From assembly GCA_023428135.1 (NCBI GenBank), contig JAEYZG010000032.1, positions 124,001 to 188,000 of the forward strand: a stretch of 64,000 nt of DNA, read 5' to 3'. The notes under the pieces were generated by a model. The model was not told the DNA's origin, made no database searches, and saw only the letters and a program-made list of their open reading frames with translations. Of this stretch, positions 27,659 to 36,374 are shown piece after piece. The stretch comes from Bacteroidota bacterium. Lineage in GTDB: Bacteria > Bacteroidota > Bacteroidia > Cytophagales > Cytophagaceae. A program made the translations under genes and the position numbers. Positions within the stretch are counted from its first letter, which is position 1. Every line of letters starts with the position of its first letter.

Positions 27659-28219
27659 ATGGAAGAAATTCAATTATACCTGGACGAAGCAAAGGACTCA
27701 ATGCAAAAAGCATTGAAGCACACCGAAGCTGAATTCTCTAAAATACGTGCCGGCAAAGCAATGCCGTCAATGGTTCACGGGGTTTCTGTAAACTATTATG
27801 GAATTGAAACTCCGTTAGAACAAGTATCATCCATTACTACTCCGGATGCAAGGACAATTATGATCAAACCTTTTGAAAAAAAGTTGATCTCTGAAATTGA
27901 AAAAGCTATTAAAGACAGCAACCTTGGTTTCAACCCACAAAATGATGGTGAAAACATCCGAATCTCTTTACCTCCACTTACTGAGGAGAGAAGAAAAGCT
28001 CTTGTAAAACAGGTAAAGGGTGAATCTGAGAATGGCAAGATCGGTATCCGTAATATCAGAAAAGACACTAATGAAGAATTGAGAAAACTTCAAAAAGAAG
28101 GTGCTTCTGAAGATGAGATCAAAAAAGCCGAAGAAAAAGTACAGGCTTTGACTAATGACTTTATTTCAAAAATAGATCAGGTTTTAGCTAAGAAAGAAGC
28201 TGAGATAATGACTGTTTAA
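27659..28219 (+). CDS. frr: ribosome recycling factor
   Basis: 186 aa. Three-helix bundle protein with the family blocks FSKIRAGKAMPSMVHGVSVNYYG, GENIRISLPPLTEERRK and RNIRKDTNEELRKLQKEG. With EF-G it splits post-termination ribosomes. Cotranscribed with pyrH; convergent with nadD, whose 3' end lies 7 bp away and contains the hairpin that probably terminates both. Confidence 0.98.
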   Translation: MEEIQLYLDEAKDSMQKALKHTEAEFSKIRAGKAMPSMVHGVSVNYYGIETPLEQVSSITTPDARTIMIKPFEKKLISEIEKAIKDSNLGFNPQNDGENIRISLPPLTEERRKALVKQVKGESENGKIGIRNIRKDTNEELRKLQKEGASEDEIKKAEEKVQALTNDFISKIDQVLAKKEAEIMTV

Positions 28220-28226
28220 TTAATAA

Positions 28227-28799
28227 TTAACGGTAGAGATTTTTATTTTTAATAAAAGTCTCTACCTCTTGAGTTATCATATATTTTACTGAAAGATTTT
28301 TTTTAATTGACTGCCTGATGTAAGTGGCAGAAATATCCAGTAAAGGGGCCTCTATAAACTTTACATTTTTATGATTTTTCAATTCACAATCACCTGAATT
28401 GGGCCTCGGATAAACATACAATTCAAAATATTCCAGTATACTGTTGAAGTTTTTCCATTTGGGAAGTTGACAAAGGTTATCTTCCCCGATAATAAGCACA
28501 AATTTATTCTTTGGAAATTTCTCCTGAATATAAGTCAGTGTATCTATAGTATAGCTGGGCTTAGGCAAATGGAACTCCACATCGCTGACACGAAATTTAG
28601 GATGATCCATAATGGCCAGATTTACCATATCATACCTTTCAAACTCGTGAAGCAAGGTATTATTTTTTTTCAGAGGATTCTGGGGTGTTACTACATACCA
28701 CACTTCATCAAGGTCGGCATGCTCAGCCATTACATTACCTATAATGAGATGACCGATATGAATAGGGTTAAACGAACCAAAAAAAAGACCAACTTTCAT
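28227..28799 (-). CDS. nadD: nicotinate-nucleotide adenylyltransferase
   Basis: 190 aa. The nucleotidyltransferase motif GSFNPIHIGHLIIGN is at residues 8-22, and the C-terminal ISATYIRQSIKKN is the second family motif. It converts nicotinate mononucleotide and ATP to deamido-NAD in NAD synthesis. It starts 14 bp after gmk and is the last gene of the sigma/anti-sigma/gmk/nadD run. The codons for its last residues are part of a hairpin. Confidence 0.95.
   Translation of the reverse strand: MKVGLFFGSFNPIHIGHLIIGNVMAEHADLDEVWYVVTPQNPLKKNNTLLHEFERYDMVNLAIMDHPKFRVSDVEFHLPKPSYTIDTLTYIQEKFPKNKFVLIIGEDNLCQLPKWKNFNSILEYFELYVYPRPNSGDCELKNHKNVKFIEAPLLDISATYIRQSIKKNLSVKYMITQEVETFIKNKNLYR
28232..28266. 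terminator. hairpin shared by frr and nadD 3' ends
   Basis: A 15-bp stem with one G-U pair (28232-28246 and 28252-28266) lying inside the last codons of nadD. On the plus strand it follows frr by 12 bp. It resembles a bidirectional terminator for the convergent genes, though the downstream U tract on the plus strand is short. Confidence 0.55.
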
Positions 28800-28813
28800 G
28801 AAACGCTAATCTA

Positions 28814-29410
28814 TCAGCCTTTTTTGGAAAAACTGATTTTTCCTGCAAGAAAATCATCTACCAGCTGCTGAGCCTCCTTTAATGCCTCTTCCAAATCATT
28901 ATTAACCAAAGTAATATCAAACTGATTCTCAAAGCTCATTTCAAATTTCACTTTGAATAATCTTGCAGAAATACTTTCTTCAGTATCTGTTTTTCTTTCC
29001 CTCAGCCTTTGTTCCAAAACTTCCATAGATGGGCATTTTACAAAAATAGCCAAAGCTTTATCGCCATAGAATTTTTTCAGACTAAGACCGCCTTTAACAT
29101 CTACATCGAATACAGCACTTTTCCCTTCACTCCAAATTCTGTTTATTTCAGATTTTAAAGTTCCATAGAATTGGCCAGGATAGACTTGCTCCCACTCAAC
29201 AAACTCGTCTTGATCAATTTTTTGTTTAAATTCTTCAGGTGTAAGAAAATAATAATCTTTTCCATAAGTTTCATTACGACCTCTTTTATCGCGGGTACAA
29301 GCGGATATTGAGTACCCAAGATTATTATTTTTGGCAAGCAAATGCTTGACAATAGTCGTTTTACCAGATCCAGAGGGAGCTGAAAAAATGATTAATTTGC
29401 CATCTTCCAT
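28814..29410 (-). CDS. gmk: guanylate kinase
   Basis: 198 aa from the ATG at 29410; the longer frame would begin at a TTG (29416), which is less likely. The P-loop FSAPSGSGKTTIVKHLL is near the N terminus, followed by RDKRGRNETYGKDYYFLT, FVEWEQVYPGQFYGT and the FDVDVKGG block. It phosphorylates GMP to GDP. The start lies 8 bp downstream of the anti-sigma gene. Confidence 0.97.
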   Translation of the reverse strand: MEDGKLIIFSAPSGSGKTTIVKHLLAKNNNLGYSISACTRDKRGRNETYGKDYYFLTPEEFKQKIDQDEFVEWEQVYPGQFYGTLKSEINRIWSEGKSAVFDVDVKGGLSLKKFYGDKALAIFVKCPSMEVLEQRLRERKTDTEESISARLFKVKFEMSFENQFDITLVNNDLEEALKEAQQLVDDFLAGKISFSKKG

Positions 29411-29418
29411 AGACAAAT

Positions 29419-29691
29419 TTAAAAACTTTCATTCAATTTATCCTTAATATTCGCTATTAAGGCCGAAGGAACGCGCTTTTTTTCGATTTTGTTTTTTAAA
29501 ACCTCCTTTACATTTTTATCAAGATTATAGCTTTGATAACATGGCATGCATTCTTCTATATGTTTTTCCAGAAATTCTTTCTGACTGTCAGAAGCTTCCC
29601 CATCTATTAAAAGATGAAGTGCATGCAAACACTCATTACATTCAGAGATTTTTTTTCCCTTATCCATTCGAGTTAAATTGTTCGCAATCAT
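29419..29691 (-). CDS. zinc-binding anti-sigma factor (RsrA-like)
   Basis: 90 aa. Cys18 and Cys21 followed by His44, Cys48 and Cys51 (HIEECMPC) form the HxxxCxxC zinc motif of ZAS-type anti-sigma factors. The tail (VPSALIANIKDKL) matches the end of RsrA-like proteins. RsrA holds SigR inactive until disulfide stress releases zinc; the same redox role is inferred. It lies 12 bp downstream of the sigma gene with which it surely acts. An alternative start at Met9 (29667) is possible. No membrane helix, so cytoplasmic. Confidence 0.8.
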   Translation of the reverse strand: MIANNLTRMDKGKKISECNECLHALHLLIDGEASDSQKEFLEKHIEECMPCYQSYNLDKNVKEVLKNKIEKKRVPSALIANIKDKLNESF

Positions 29692-29703
29692 ACGGAATTT
29701 TTC

Positions 29704-30294
29704 TTATTTGTTATAGCCCATTGTACCCGCATAAGCTTTCAACTTTTCTTTTAATAAGTTTCTAGCCCTATGCAATCTTGACCTAACTGTACCGATAGGT
29801 ATATCAAGAATTTTGGCCATTTCTTCATAAGTAAATCCCTCAAGGTCGCAAAGAATAATGATAGTCCTGAAATCTACTGCCAATGCATTCAAGGCAGTGG
29901 CAACCTCATCCCCGATCATCTCCTGCAAAGATTCAATCCTAAGGTCGGTTGTGATGCTTTCATCTACATCATCAGAATTATAATAAGACTCTACCTCCTG
30001 ATAATCAACTTTTGAAGGTTCCTTGCTTTTCTTTCTAAAATCATTTATAAAGCTGTTTTTCAATATTCTGAACAGCCAGGCTTTAGCATTGGTACCTTGC
30101 TCGTATGAATTAAAGAATCGATACGCCTTTAAATAGGTCTCTTGTACAAGATCATTTGCATCATCTTCATCAAGGGTCAGACGATAAGCAAAATTATAAA
30201 GAGAATCAATTAAAGGCATAAACTCCTTTTCGAACTGAGCATCTTTCTCCGCTTTGCTTAAATCCTTTCTTATATTTTCTCTATTCTCTTCCAT
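29704..30294 (-). CDS. RNA polymerase sigma factor, ECF family (SigH/SigR-like)
   Basis: 196 aa. Region 2 (about 25-95: DSLYNFAYRLTLDEDDANDL, VQETYLKAYRFF, GTNAKAWLFRILKNSFIND) and region 4 (about 130-185: LCDLEGFTYEEMAKILDIPI, GTVRSRLHRARNLLKEKL). The GTNxKAWL form is characteristic of SigH/SigR-type factors controlled by RsrA-like anti-sigma factors, and such a gene follows directly. The gene heads a run that includes gmk and nadD. A divergent glycan gene starts 178 bp upstream. Confidence 0.93.
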   Translation of the reverse strand: MEENRENIRKDLSKAEKDAQFEKEFMPLIDSLYNFAYRLTLDEDDANDLVQETYLKAYRFFNSYEQGTNAKAWLFRILKNSFINDFRKKSKEPSKVDYQEVESYYNSDDVDESITTDLRIESLQEMIGDEVATALNALAVDFRTIIILCDLEGFTYEEMAKILDIPIGTVRSRLHRARNLLKEKLKAYAGTMGYNK

Positions 30295-30471
30295 TTAAAG
30301 TATTATTTATAATTTTACTTAATGAATAAAGTAATTATCGTACCATATTTACGATTCCTTAATGTAGAACATTAAAATTTCTGCATTTGTTGTGTTTGGA
30401 TTCACAAGGAAACCAACACTCTAACTTTCAAATACTTCAAAGTAAAGAAAAATACTTATTTCCCTTAATTA

Positions 30472-31746
30472 ATGGATTCACAAAACCGATATTATTTAAT
30501 TTTTGTAAGAATATGCCTTTTTGTCATAGTTACTGGAATGTTCACTATGGACAGCTTTCATATCCTTGCTAATCAAGGCATATTAGCATTAACAGGATTT
30601 GCTCTACTCTATTTCTTAATCAATATCAGGAATTTTAACATATTTCTAATTGAAAAACGATTTTCAGTCTTCATCCTTATTTTTATTACATTTATAATAA
30701 GTCTGTTAAAAACGAATCCAGAAAATCAAAAATACGCAGCCCTTCAGTTTGAGCTGCATTATCAATTTCTCGCCTTGCCTTTTTTATTTGCTGTACTTCC
30801 TCCTTTTCCTAAAAAAATCTATTACGATACTTTTTTTCTCTTTCTTGTTATTGTTTTTGTTTGCTCGGTTGGAAGCACTGCTATTTATTTTCAAAATAAA
30901 GAATACTTTAATTGGGCATATGGCAAATCACATCTGATACCTACACCCATAAATCATGTGCGATATAGTCTGATGGTTACCTTCGCGACATTTATCTCTT
31001 TTTATCTATCAGGGAGAAATTATTTTAATGATCTTTTCTTCAAGGTGCTGAATATTGTTATGCTTATTTACCTTATTTTTTATCAGCATCTTTTAGCTGT
31101 CAGGTCTGGCTTAGTTGCATTTTATGTGATACTTCTATTAATTGTCTTTTATTCCATAACTTCAAAAAACTATAAAAATGCTATTATCGTTTTTTTGGGT
31201 GCTATTACCCTGGTTGCAATTTCATTCTTTTCACTTGATACACTGAAGAATAAATGGGGCTATACAATGTATGACTGGAACCTAAGTGATATTAAAGATA
31301 AAGCAAATCATTACTCAATTGGAAAAAGGTTGGTCTCCCAGCAAGTAACATTCGAGTTGTTCAGAGATCATCCAATATTTGGAGTAGGTGAAGGCAACTT
31401 AGAAGCTGAGGTTAGAAAAGGATATGATAAAAACTTCTCCTATGTAGAGCGGGAAAACAGACTTAGTCCACACAACCAATATCTCAGAACACTTGCAGCT
31501 ACTGGCATTATGGGATTTATCATCTTTATTTGCTGTTTTTATTTTCCATTATTTTTAGGAAAAAATTACAAATCAAAAATTCTATTGTCTATTTATATTA
31601 TTACTTCTGTTTCATTCTTGTTTGAAGACACACTGGAAACCAAGGCAGGCCTGACATTCTCTTTTTTCTTTATTATGTTCTGTCTTCATTATACAAAAGC
31701 AATAAGTTCAAATAAAGATTTAATTCAAGATTCTGGGAAGAGATAG
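30472..31746 (+). CDS. O-antigen ligase/polymerase-like membrane protein
   Basis: 424 aa with about ten membrane helices. The large periplasmic loop (about 270-345) ends with FRDHPIFGVGEGN and SPHNQYLRTLAATGIMGF, a pattern of the Wzy_C/O-antigen ligase family, including the conserved His of PHNQYL. These integral membrane proteins join or polymerise undecaprenyl-linked glycans. The next gene, a GT9 glycosyltransferase, starts 61 bp later and suggests a lipopolysaccharide or capsule locus. Whether it is a ligase (WaaL) or a polymerase (Wzy) cannot be told. Confidence 0.83.
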   Translation: MDSQNRYYLIFVRICLFVIVTGMFTMDSFHILANQGILALTGFALLYFLINIRNFNIFLIEKRFSVFILIFITFIISLLKTNPENQKYAALQFELHYQFLALPFLFAVLPPFPKKIYYDTFFLFLVIVFVCSVGSTAIYFQNKEYFNWAYGKSHLIPTPINHVRYSLMVTFATFISFYLSGRNYFNDLFFKVLNIVMLIYLIFYQHLLAVRSGLVAFYVILLLIVFYSITSKNYKNAIIVFLGAITLVAISFFSLDTLKNKWGYTMYDWNLSDIKDKANHYSIGKRLVSQQVTFELFRDHPIFGVGEGNLEAEVRKGYDKNFSYVERENRLSPHNQYLRTLAATGIMGFIIFICCFYFPLFLGKNYKSKILLSIYIITSVSFLFEDTLETKAGLTFSFFFIMFCLHYTKAISSNKDLIQDSGKR

Positions 31747-31807
31747 AGCTTAATCTTAGATATAATTTGAAGGGTAAATATGGAGCTTGCAAAGGTTTAA
31801 TTATTTT

Positions 31808-32809
31808 ATGAAGAATATACTGATAAGCCGAACTGATAATCTTGGGGACGTAGTACTTACCTTTCCTTTGGCTGGATATCTAAAAAAACATTTTCCGGAT
31901 TCCAGAATTCTTTTTCTCGGGAAAAAATATACAGCTGATGTAATAAAGGCTTGTAACTCTATTGATGAATTCATTTCAAGAGAAGATCTCATAAGTGATC
32001 CTTTCATTTTAAAATCAAAGAACATCGAAGCAGCCATATTTGTGTATCCAGACAAAAATGTTGCAAAAATATGTAAGCAAAATGGCATATCGATCCGAAT
32101 TGGTACTAGCCACAGAATATTTCACTGGTTTTATGCCAATAGAAAAATAAGTTTTTCCAGAAAGAAATCTAATCTGCATGAAGCTCAGCTAAACTTCAAA
32201 TTACTTGAAGGGCTAGGCATAAAAGAAATTCCATCCACTGAATCTCTAGGTAAACTGCTTGATGTTTCACCTAAAATTGACATTCCAGAGGCTATAAAAT
32301 CTGAACTTGACAATGGAAAGAAAAAAATAATACTTCACCCCAAATCAAAGGGAAGTGCAAGAGAATGGCCTATACAGAACTTTTTTTTTCTTGCCCGAAA
32401 ATTAATTTCGGCAGGTTATACCCCTGTAATCACAGGCACAAAAGAAGAAGGCGAAAAAATCCGGAAGGAACAAAACAATTTCTTTTCTCTTCCTGAAATG
32501 ATTGATCTTACTGGCAAAGTTACTTTGGGAGAACTTATTTCTGTCATTTCAAAATCAGATGGGCTTATAGCCTGTAGTACAGGACCTCTGCATATTGCTT
32601 CCGCCCTTGGAGTAAATACGATAGGCTTCTATCCACCAATAAGGCCAATGCATGCAGGCAGATGGAAACCCCTGGGCAGATCCTCTTCAGTATTATCGCT
32701 GGACAAAGACTGTACGGACTGTGCCAAAGGAGGCAATTGCGCCTGTATTGAATCTCTAAAAGTAGAACAGGTGTTTGCCATTATTGAGAGATGGAACAAA
32801 AATACCTAA
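31808..32809 (+). CDS. glycosyltransferase family 9 (heptosyltransferase-like)
   Basis: 333 aa from ATG 31808; an in-frame TTG lies at 31787 but the protein family begins near MKNILISRTDNLGDVVL, which fits the ATG. The N-terminal motif ISRTDNLGDVVLTFPLAG and the C-terminal SKSDGLIACSTGPLHIASALG are characteristic of GT9 (ADP-heptose:LPS heptosyltransferase-like). It would add a sugar to the core of a lipid-linked glycan in the cytoplasm. A Cys-rich stretch (DCTDCAKGGNCAC, about 305-320) near the end is unusual for the family and may bind metal. Confidence 0.85.
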   Translation: MKNILISRTDNLGDVVLTFPLAGYLKKHFPDSRILFLGKKYTADVIKACNSIDEFISREDLISDPFILKSKNIEAAIFVYPDKNVAKICKQNGISIRIGTSHRIFHWFYANRKISFSRKKSNLHEAQLNFKLLEGLGIKEIPSTESLGKLLDVSPKIDIPEAIKSELDNGKKKIILHPKSKGSAREWPIQNFFFLARKLISAGYTPVITGTKEEGEKIRKEQNNFFSLPEMIDLTGKVTLGELISVISKSDGLIACSTGPLHIASALGVNTIGFYPPIRPMHAGRWKPLGRSSSVLSLDKDCTDCAKGGNCACIESLKVEQVFAIIERWNKNT

Positions 32810-33245
32810 GTAAAAGAATCTCAAAATACTCCTACATATTTAATTTAAATATTGAAATTATTCTTTATCTCCCCTTTATTAAAAATCAATTATTTCATAT
32901 AAAGGCATTTAGAAAATTGCTTTGCTCAGTTTGGCATCAAAAGTATCGCCCTGGAATTTATAACTTGCTATTCAAAGTATTTTCTTCAGATTTTATTACA
33001 TCATAAATTTAAAGTAATATAAAAAGATCACTGTTATTACTTAACTGACAATTAATCAATTAGGCGAATTCCCCAAAACTTATAAGCTTATCACAGCAGT
33101 TTAAGAAATAAGAAGATTATAATGGAAAGAAAAAAAACGTCAAATTCCTATAGAGGACAGTCATAGGGCCTAGCCCTTCTTTATTAAAGTGGATATAATT
33201 TAATAACTTTGCTTAAGTTTATATTTTAGTTTACAATTCGATATC
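32810..33245. other. 436-bp intergenic stretch with no supported gene
   Basis: Between the GT9 and ABC genes. An open frame at 32791-33006 (71 codons) overlaps the end of the GT9 gene and has no recognisable family. A short hairpin (AGGGC-CTA-GCCCT followed by TCTTTATT, about 33167-33183) could end the GT9 transcript. A -7-like TAACTTTG at 33204-33211 could start the ABC gene. Otherwise nothing is seen; AT-rich. Confidence 0.4.
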
Positions 33246-35087
33246 ATGAAAATATATTTAAGGCTCATTGCTTTTGCCAAGCCTCTGGAAAAATTTGCAA
33301 TTCCATATATAATCTTTGCAATGCTCAGCATTATTTTTGGTCTTTTAAATTTCACCCTTCTTATACCAATATTTAACTTGTTGTTTTCTGAAAATCCTTC
33401 TGAGTCTTTAAATAAAGTGACCCAGTTGCCTTCATTCGCATTAAACTACGATTATTTTAAGGAGGTTTTTTATTATTATCTGTATAAAGCAGCACAATCT
33501 TCAGATCAGAAATTGGCAGCGCTTTTTTATATATGTGGTGTTATTTTCATGTCGGTTTTCTTATCAAACCTTTTCCGTTACCTGTCTCAAATAGTGCTTG
33601 AAGATTTGAGGATTCACACACTTCTGAATCTAAGAAAGAGAGTATTTAATAATGTGTTAAACTTGCACCTGAGCTTTTTCTCAAATGAGAAAAAAGGAGA
33701 TATAATGGCAAAAATATCCGGTGATGTGCAAGTAGTACAAGGATCTATTACAAATACATTGATTGTTTTTTTCAGGGAACCAGTGACTATTATTTTTTAT
33801 TTCTTCGCTCTTTTCAAGTTATCGGCTTCTTTGACATTTTTTACGATTTTCTTTATTCCTGTATCAGGATTGATAATAGCTACAATTGTAAGAAAGCTAA
33901 AACAAGCTACATCCGATGCTCAAACATCAATGGGGGTAATGCTAAGCATTCTGGATGAAGCACTTACAGGACTGCGTGTTATAAAAGCTTTTAATGCCAT
34001 ACCTTATGTGCAAGATAAATTTCATCAGGAAAATATCAGATATTCTACTGCTTCCAGAACAATGGTAAAGAAAAACGAACTTGCATCTCCAGTATCTGAA
34101 TTGATGGGTGTCACTGTTGTAGTTGGGATTCTTTTGTATGGTGGTGCTATGGTATTGGAGGGAAACAATTCTCTGAAACCAGAAGAGTTTATCGCTTACA
34201 TTGCAATATTCAGTCAAGTACTTAGACCTGCAAAGGCTATGACGGGCTCATTTTCCCAGATACAACACGGCATTACTGCAGGGGAAAGAGTACTACAATT
34301 AATAGATACAGTACCTGCAATTAAGAATAAACCAAATGCTCTAGAACTAAAAAACTTTGAAAAAGAAATTTCCTTTGAGAATGTTAAATTTTCATACGAC
34401 GAGCATAAAACAATTCTTAATGGAGTCAATTTTAGACTGCAAAGAGGTAAAACTATAGCATTGGTAGGCCCATCTGGAGGTGGCAAATCCACTATTTCAG
34501 ATCTTATTCCAAGATTCTATGACCCTACCGAAGGTTGCATCAAAATTGATGGCATTGATATCAAAGAATGCACCGTTGAATCTGTAAGAGATCTGATGGG
34601 AATAGTAAATCAGGAATCTTTGTTATTTAATGATACCATCCACAACAACATTGCATTTGGAAAACCAAACATGTCGAGGGAAGAAGTTATTCAGGCTGCA
34701 AAGATTGCAAATGCGCATAATTTTATAATGGAGTCTGAAAACGGGTATGACACAGTGATAGGCGATAGAGGTGTTAAGCTATCCGGAGGTCAAAAACAAC
34801 GAATTAGCATTGCAAGAGCTGTTCTAAAAAATCCGCCGATCTTAATACTGGATGAAGCAACCTCGGCCCTTGATACAGAATCTGAAAAACTGGTTCAGGA
34901 TGCCCTTAACAATCTGATGAAAAACAGAACTACTCTTGTAATAGCACACAGATTAAGCACTATTCAAAATGCTGATGAAATTCTGGTTATAGAAAAAGGA
35001 AAAATTGTGGAAAGGGGTACCCATCAGCAACTGCTTACTTTTGAAGATGGAGTGTATAACAAGCTTACAACAATGCAGGCATTGTAA
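33246..35087 (+). CDS. ABC exporter, fused permease and ATPase (MsbA-like)
   Basis: 613 aa. Six membrane helices in the N-terminal ABC_membrane domain (about 15-330), then the nucleotide-binding domain with Walker A GPSGGGKS (408-415), signature LSGGQKQR, Walker B ILILDEATSALD and the H-loop AHRL. Works as a homodimer or heterodimer. By similarity to MsbA and by its place in a glycan locus, it probably flips lipid-linked material across the inner membrane; a drug-export role cannot be excluded. There is a 436-bp gap before it, so it likely has its own promoter. Confidence 0.9.
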   Translation: MKIYLRLIAFAKPLEKFAIPYIIFAMLSIIFGLLNFTLLIPIFNLLFSENPSESLNKVTQLPSFALNYDYFKEVFYYYLYKAAQSSDQKLAALFYICGVIFMSVFLSNLFRYLSQIVLEDLRIHTLLNLRKRVFNNVLNLHLSFFSNEKKGDIMAKISGDVQVVQGSITNTLIVFFREPVTIIFYFFALFKLSASLTFFTIFFIPVSGLIIATIVRKLKQATSDAQTSMGVMLSILDEALTGLRVIKAFNAIPYVQDKFHQENIRYSTASRTMVKKNELASPVSELMGVTVVVGILLYGGAMVLEGNNSLKPEEFIAYIAIFSQVLRPAKAMTGSFSQIQHGITAGERVLQLIDTVPAIKNKPNALELKNFEKEISFENVKFSYDEHKTILNGVNFRLQRGKTIALVGPSGGGKSTISDLIPRFYDPTEGCIKIDGIDIKECTVESVRDLMGIVNQESLLFNDTIHNNIAFGKPNMSREEVIQAAKIANAHNFIMESENGYDTVIGDRGVKLSGGQKQRISIARAVLKNPPILILDEATSALDTESEKLVQDALNNLMKNRTTLVIAHRLSTIQNADEILVIEKGKIVERGTHQQLLTFEDGVYNKLTTMQAL

Positions 35088-35090
35088 AAA

Positions 35091-35127
35091 TGCTTAAAAA
35101 TAAAAAGTCGAAAGCTTAAAGTAAAAT
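35091..35127 (+). repeat. AT-rich dispersed repeat, left arm
   Basis: A purine-rich tract built on AAAGTCGAAAGCTTAAAGT lies 3 bp past the ABC transporter stop. A related tract occurs in inverse orientation at 35198-35232, and again as an inverted pair at 58724-58768 and 58954-58988. Such AAAGCTGAAAGC-type tracts occur in many Bacteroidota genomes between genes. Confidence 0.55.
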
Positions 35128-35141
35128 TTGCCTGACTGAAT

Positions 35142-35162
35142 GGAGAACTTACAAAGTTCTCC
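35142..35162 (+). terminator. terminator after the ABC exporter gene
   Basis: A perfect 9-bp stem (35142-35150 and 35154-35162) with a 3-nt loop, followed by TCTTTC. It lies 55 bp after the ABC gene and between the two arms of the AT-rich repeat. Confidence 0.65.
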
Positions 35163-35195
35163 TCTTTCAGAGTGTAGATTTTATGGTCAATTTTA

Positions 35196-36170
35196 TCAAA
35201 AAACTTTCAGCTTTTTGCTTTCAGCTTTAAGCACCTTTTGGTCACCTTTGGCACTGGAGTTTCCGCAGTTATCAAACCTTGTGCAGGTTTCCAGAGTATT
35301 TCCCTCATCTTTCAGATGATAGATTTTAATCCAGTCTATACTAAATTGCTGAGGAAATTTCACTTCTGATATAGAAGGGGAATTCCCCAAGGCCAGGTTA
35401 GCAATCAAATACATCTCTGCAGATACGGAAGGAACATGATCTGTTACTGTTCGAATCTCCTTCCCGTCAATGTAAAAAACAAGTTTATTTTTTAGCCAGG
35501 CAACAGAGAAAATGTGAAAGTCATTAAAAAAGTCAGGCTGTTTTTCACAATATTCTGTTAAACAACTCTGTCTATTTCTATTTCCATCGCACCAAAAGAC
35601 GTTATTGGTCCCACATTTGAAATTATTTCCCCAATACTCAAAAATGTCTATTTCCCTGTAATCAACGGTTTGTTTAGAACAGCTACCATTCCACATCCAG
35701 AATGCAGGCCATAATACCTGTTCCCTGCCCTCGGGCATCTTACATCTTATTTCAAATAGGGCATTTCCTTTCACCATATTTTTATAGTGGATCCATCCGG
35801 AAGCATAATTATAAGTGATCCCATTAGAGGCTGTTTCAGGATTAGGAAGAGGTTGAGCTGAAATCACCAGATTTCCGTCAGAAACAGACAACTGTTCCCA
35901 TTTATAAATTTGTAGTTCGTCCGGTCCGTGATTATCTCCAAACAAGTACCAGTTTTTAGACAAGTCTTTGGCTGAACCGTTGAAATCATCCAGAAAAATT
36001 AAGTTCCAGTCTTGGTAATGAATTCTACAAGGCTCAGATGATTTCCCTGACTTTTCATTTATTGTAGTTTCAAATTTTATTTCTGAAGAAGAATTAACTA
36101 AAGACCTCTGGCCAAAGAGTATTGATGAATGCAAAAGTAAAATCAGAATTTGAATATGGATTTTCTTCAT
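35196..36170 (-). CDS. glycoside hydrolase family 16 (beta-glucanase/laminarinase-like)
   Basis: 324 aa from ATG 36170; the longer frame would begin with GTG at 36182. Signal peptide at about 1-20. The catalytic motif EIDIFE (nucleophile and acid/base Glu of GH16) is at the centre, with WSVAW-like FSVAWLKNKLVFYIDGKEI and FSIDWIKIYHL closing the jelly roll. Likely an endo-1,3(4)-beta-glucanase acting outside the cell. After the catalytic fold the tail of about 40 residues ends in KVLKAESKKLKVF, encoded by the dispersed AT-rich repeat at 35198-35232, so the natural C terminus may have been replaced. Confidence 0.85.
   Translation of the reverse strand: MKKIHIQILILLLHSSILFGQRSLVNSSSEIKFETTINEKSGKSSEPCRIHYQDWNLIFLDDFNGSAKDLSKNWYLFGDNHGPDELQIYKWEQLSVSDGNLVISAQPLPNPETASNGITYNYASGWIHYKNMVKGNALFEIRCKMPEGREQVLWPAFWMWNGSCSKQTVDYREIDIFEYWGNNFKCGTNNVFWCDGNRNRQSCLTEYCEKQPDFFNDFHIFSVAWLKNKLVFYIDGKEIRTVTDHVPSVSAEMYLIANLALGNSPSISEVKFPQQFSIDWIKIYHLKDEGNTLETCTRFDNCGNSSAKGDQKVLKAESKKLKVF
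35198..35232 (-). repeat. AT-rich dispersed repeat, right arm, inside the GH16 3' end
   Basis: Read on the minus strand the tract is AAAGCTGAAAGC followed by AAAAAGCTGAAAG, an inverse partner of 35091-35127. It supplies the last dozen codons and the stop of the GH16 gene. Confidence 0.55.
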
Positions 36171-36374
36171 GTTAAAATTCACAAAAGCTTACCTATTTAA
36201 TTACAACTACCTTAAACTGCATTTCGATTATTAAATAATTCAAACTCTTTATGTAAGAGAGTACAGTTCTATTGTAAAGCGATTGTGCAAAACTTTTCCT
36301 TAATCAAAATATTTTGTAATTTTACTAGTAGATTACGCGTTTTTAGTTGATATTAATCTTTATCCCAAAAGGAT

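Noticed and set aside
32791..33006. A 71-codon frame starting inside the GT9 gene
   Set aside because: Overlaps the GT9 3' end by 19 bases, no recognised family, and AT-rich composition typical of non-coding sequence. It could be a real small gene but there is no positive evidence.
36183..36374. Promoters for GH16 and amidase genes
   Set aside because: The divergent gap has TTTTG and TA-rich boxes, but none has a correctly spaced TAnnTTTG, so no promoter was called.
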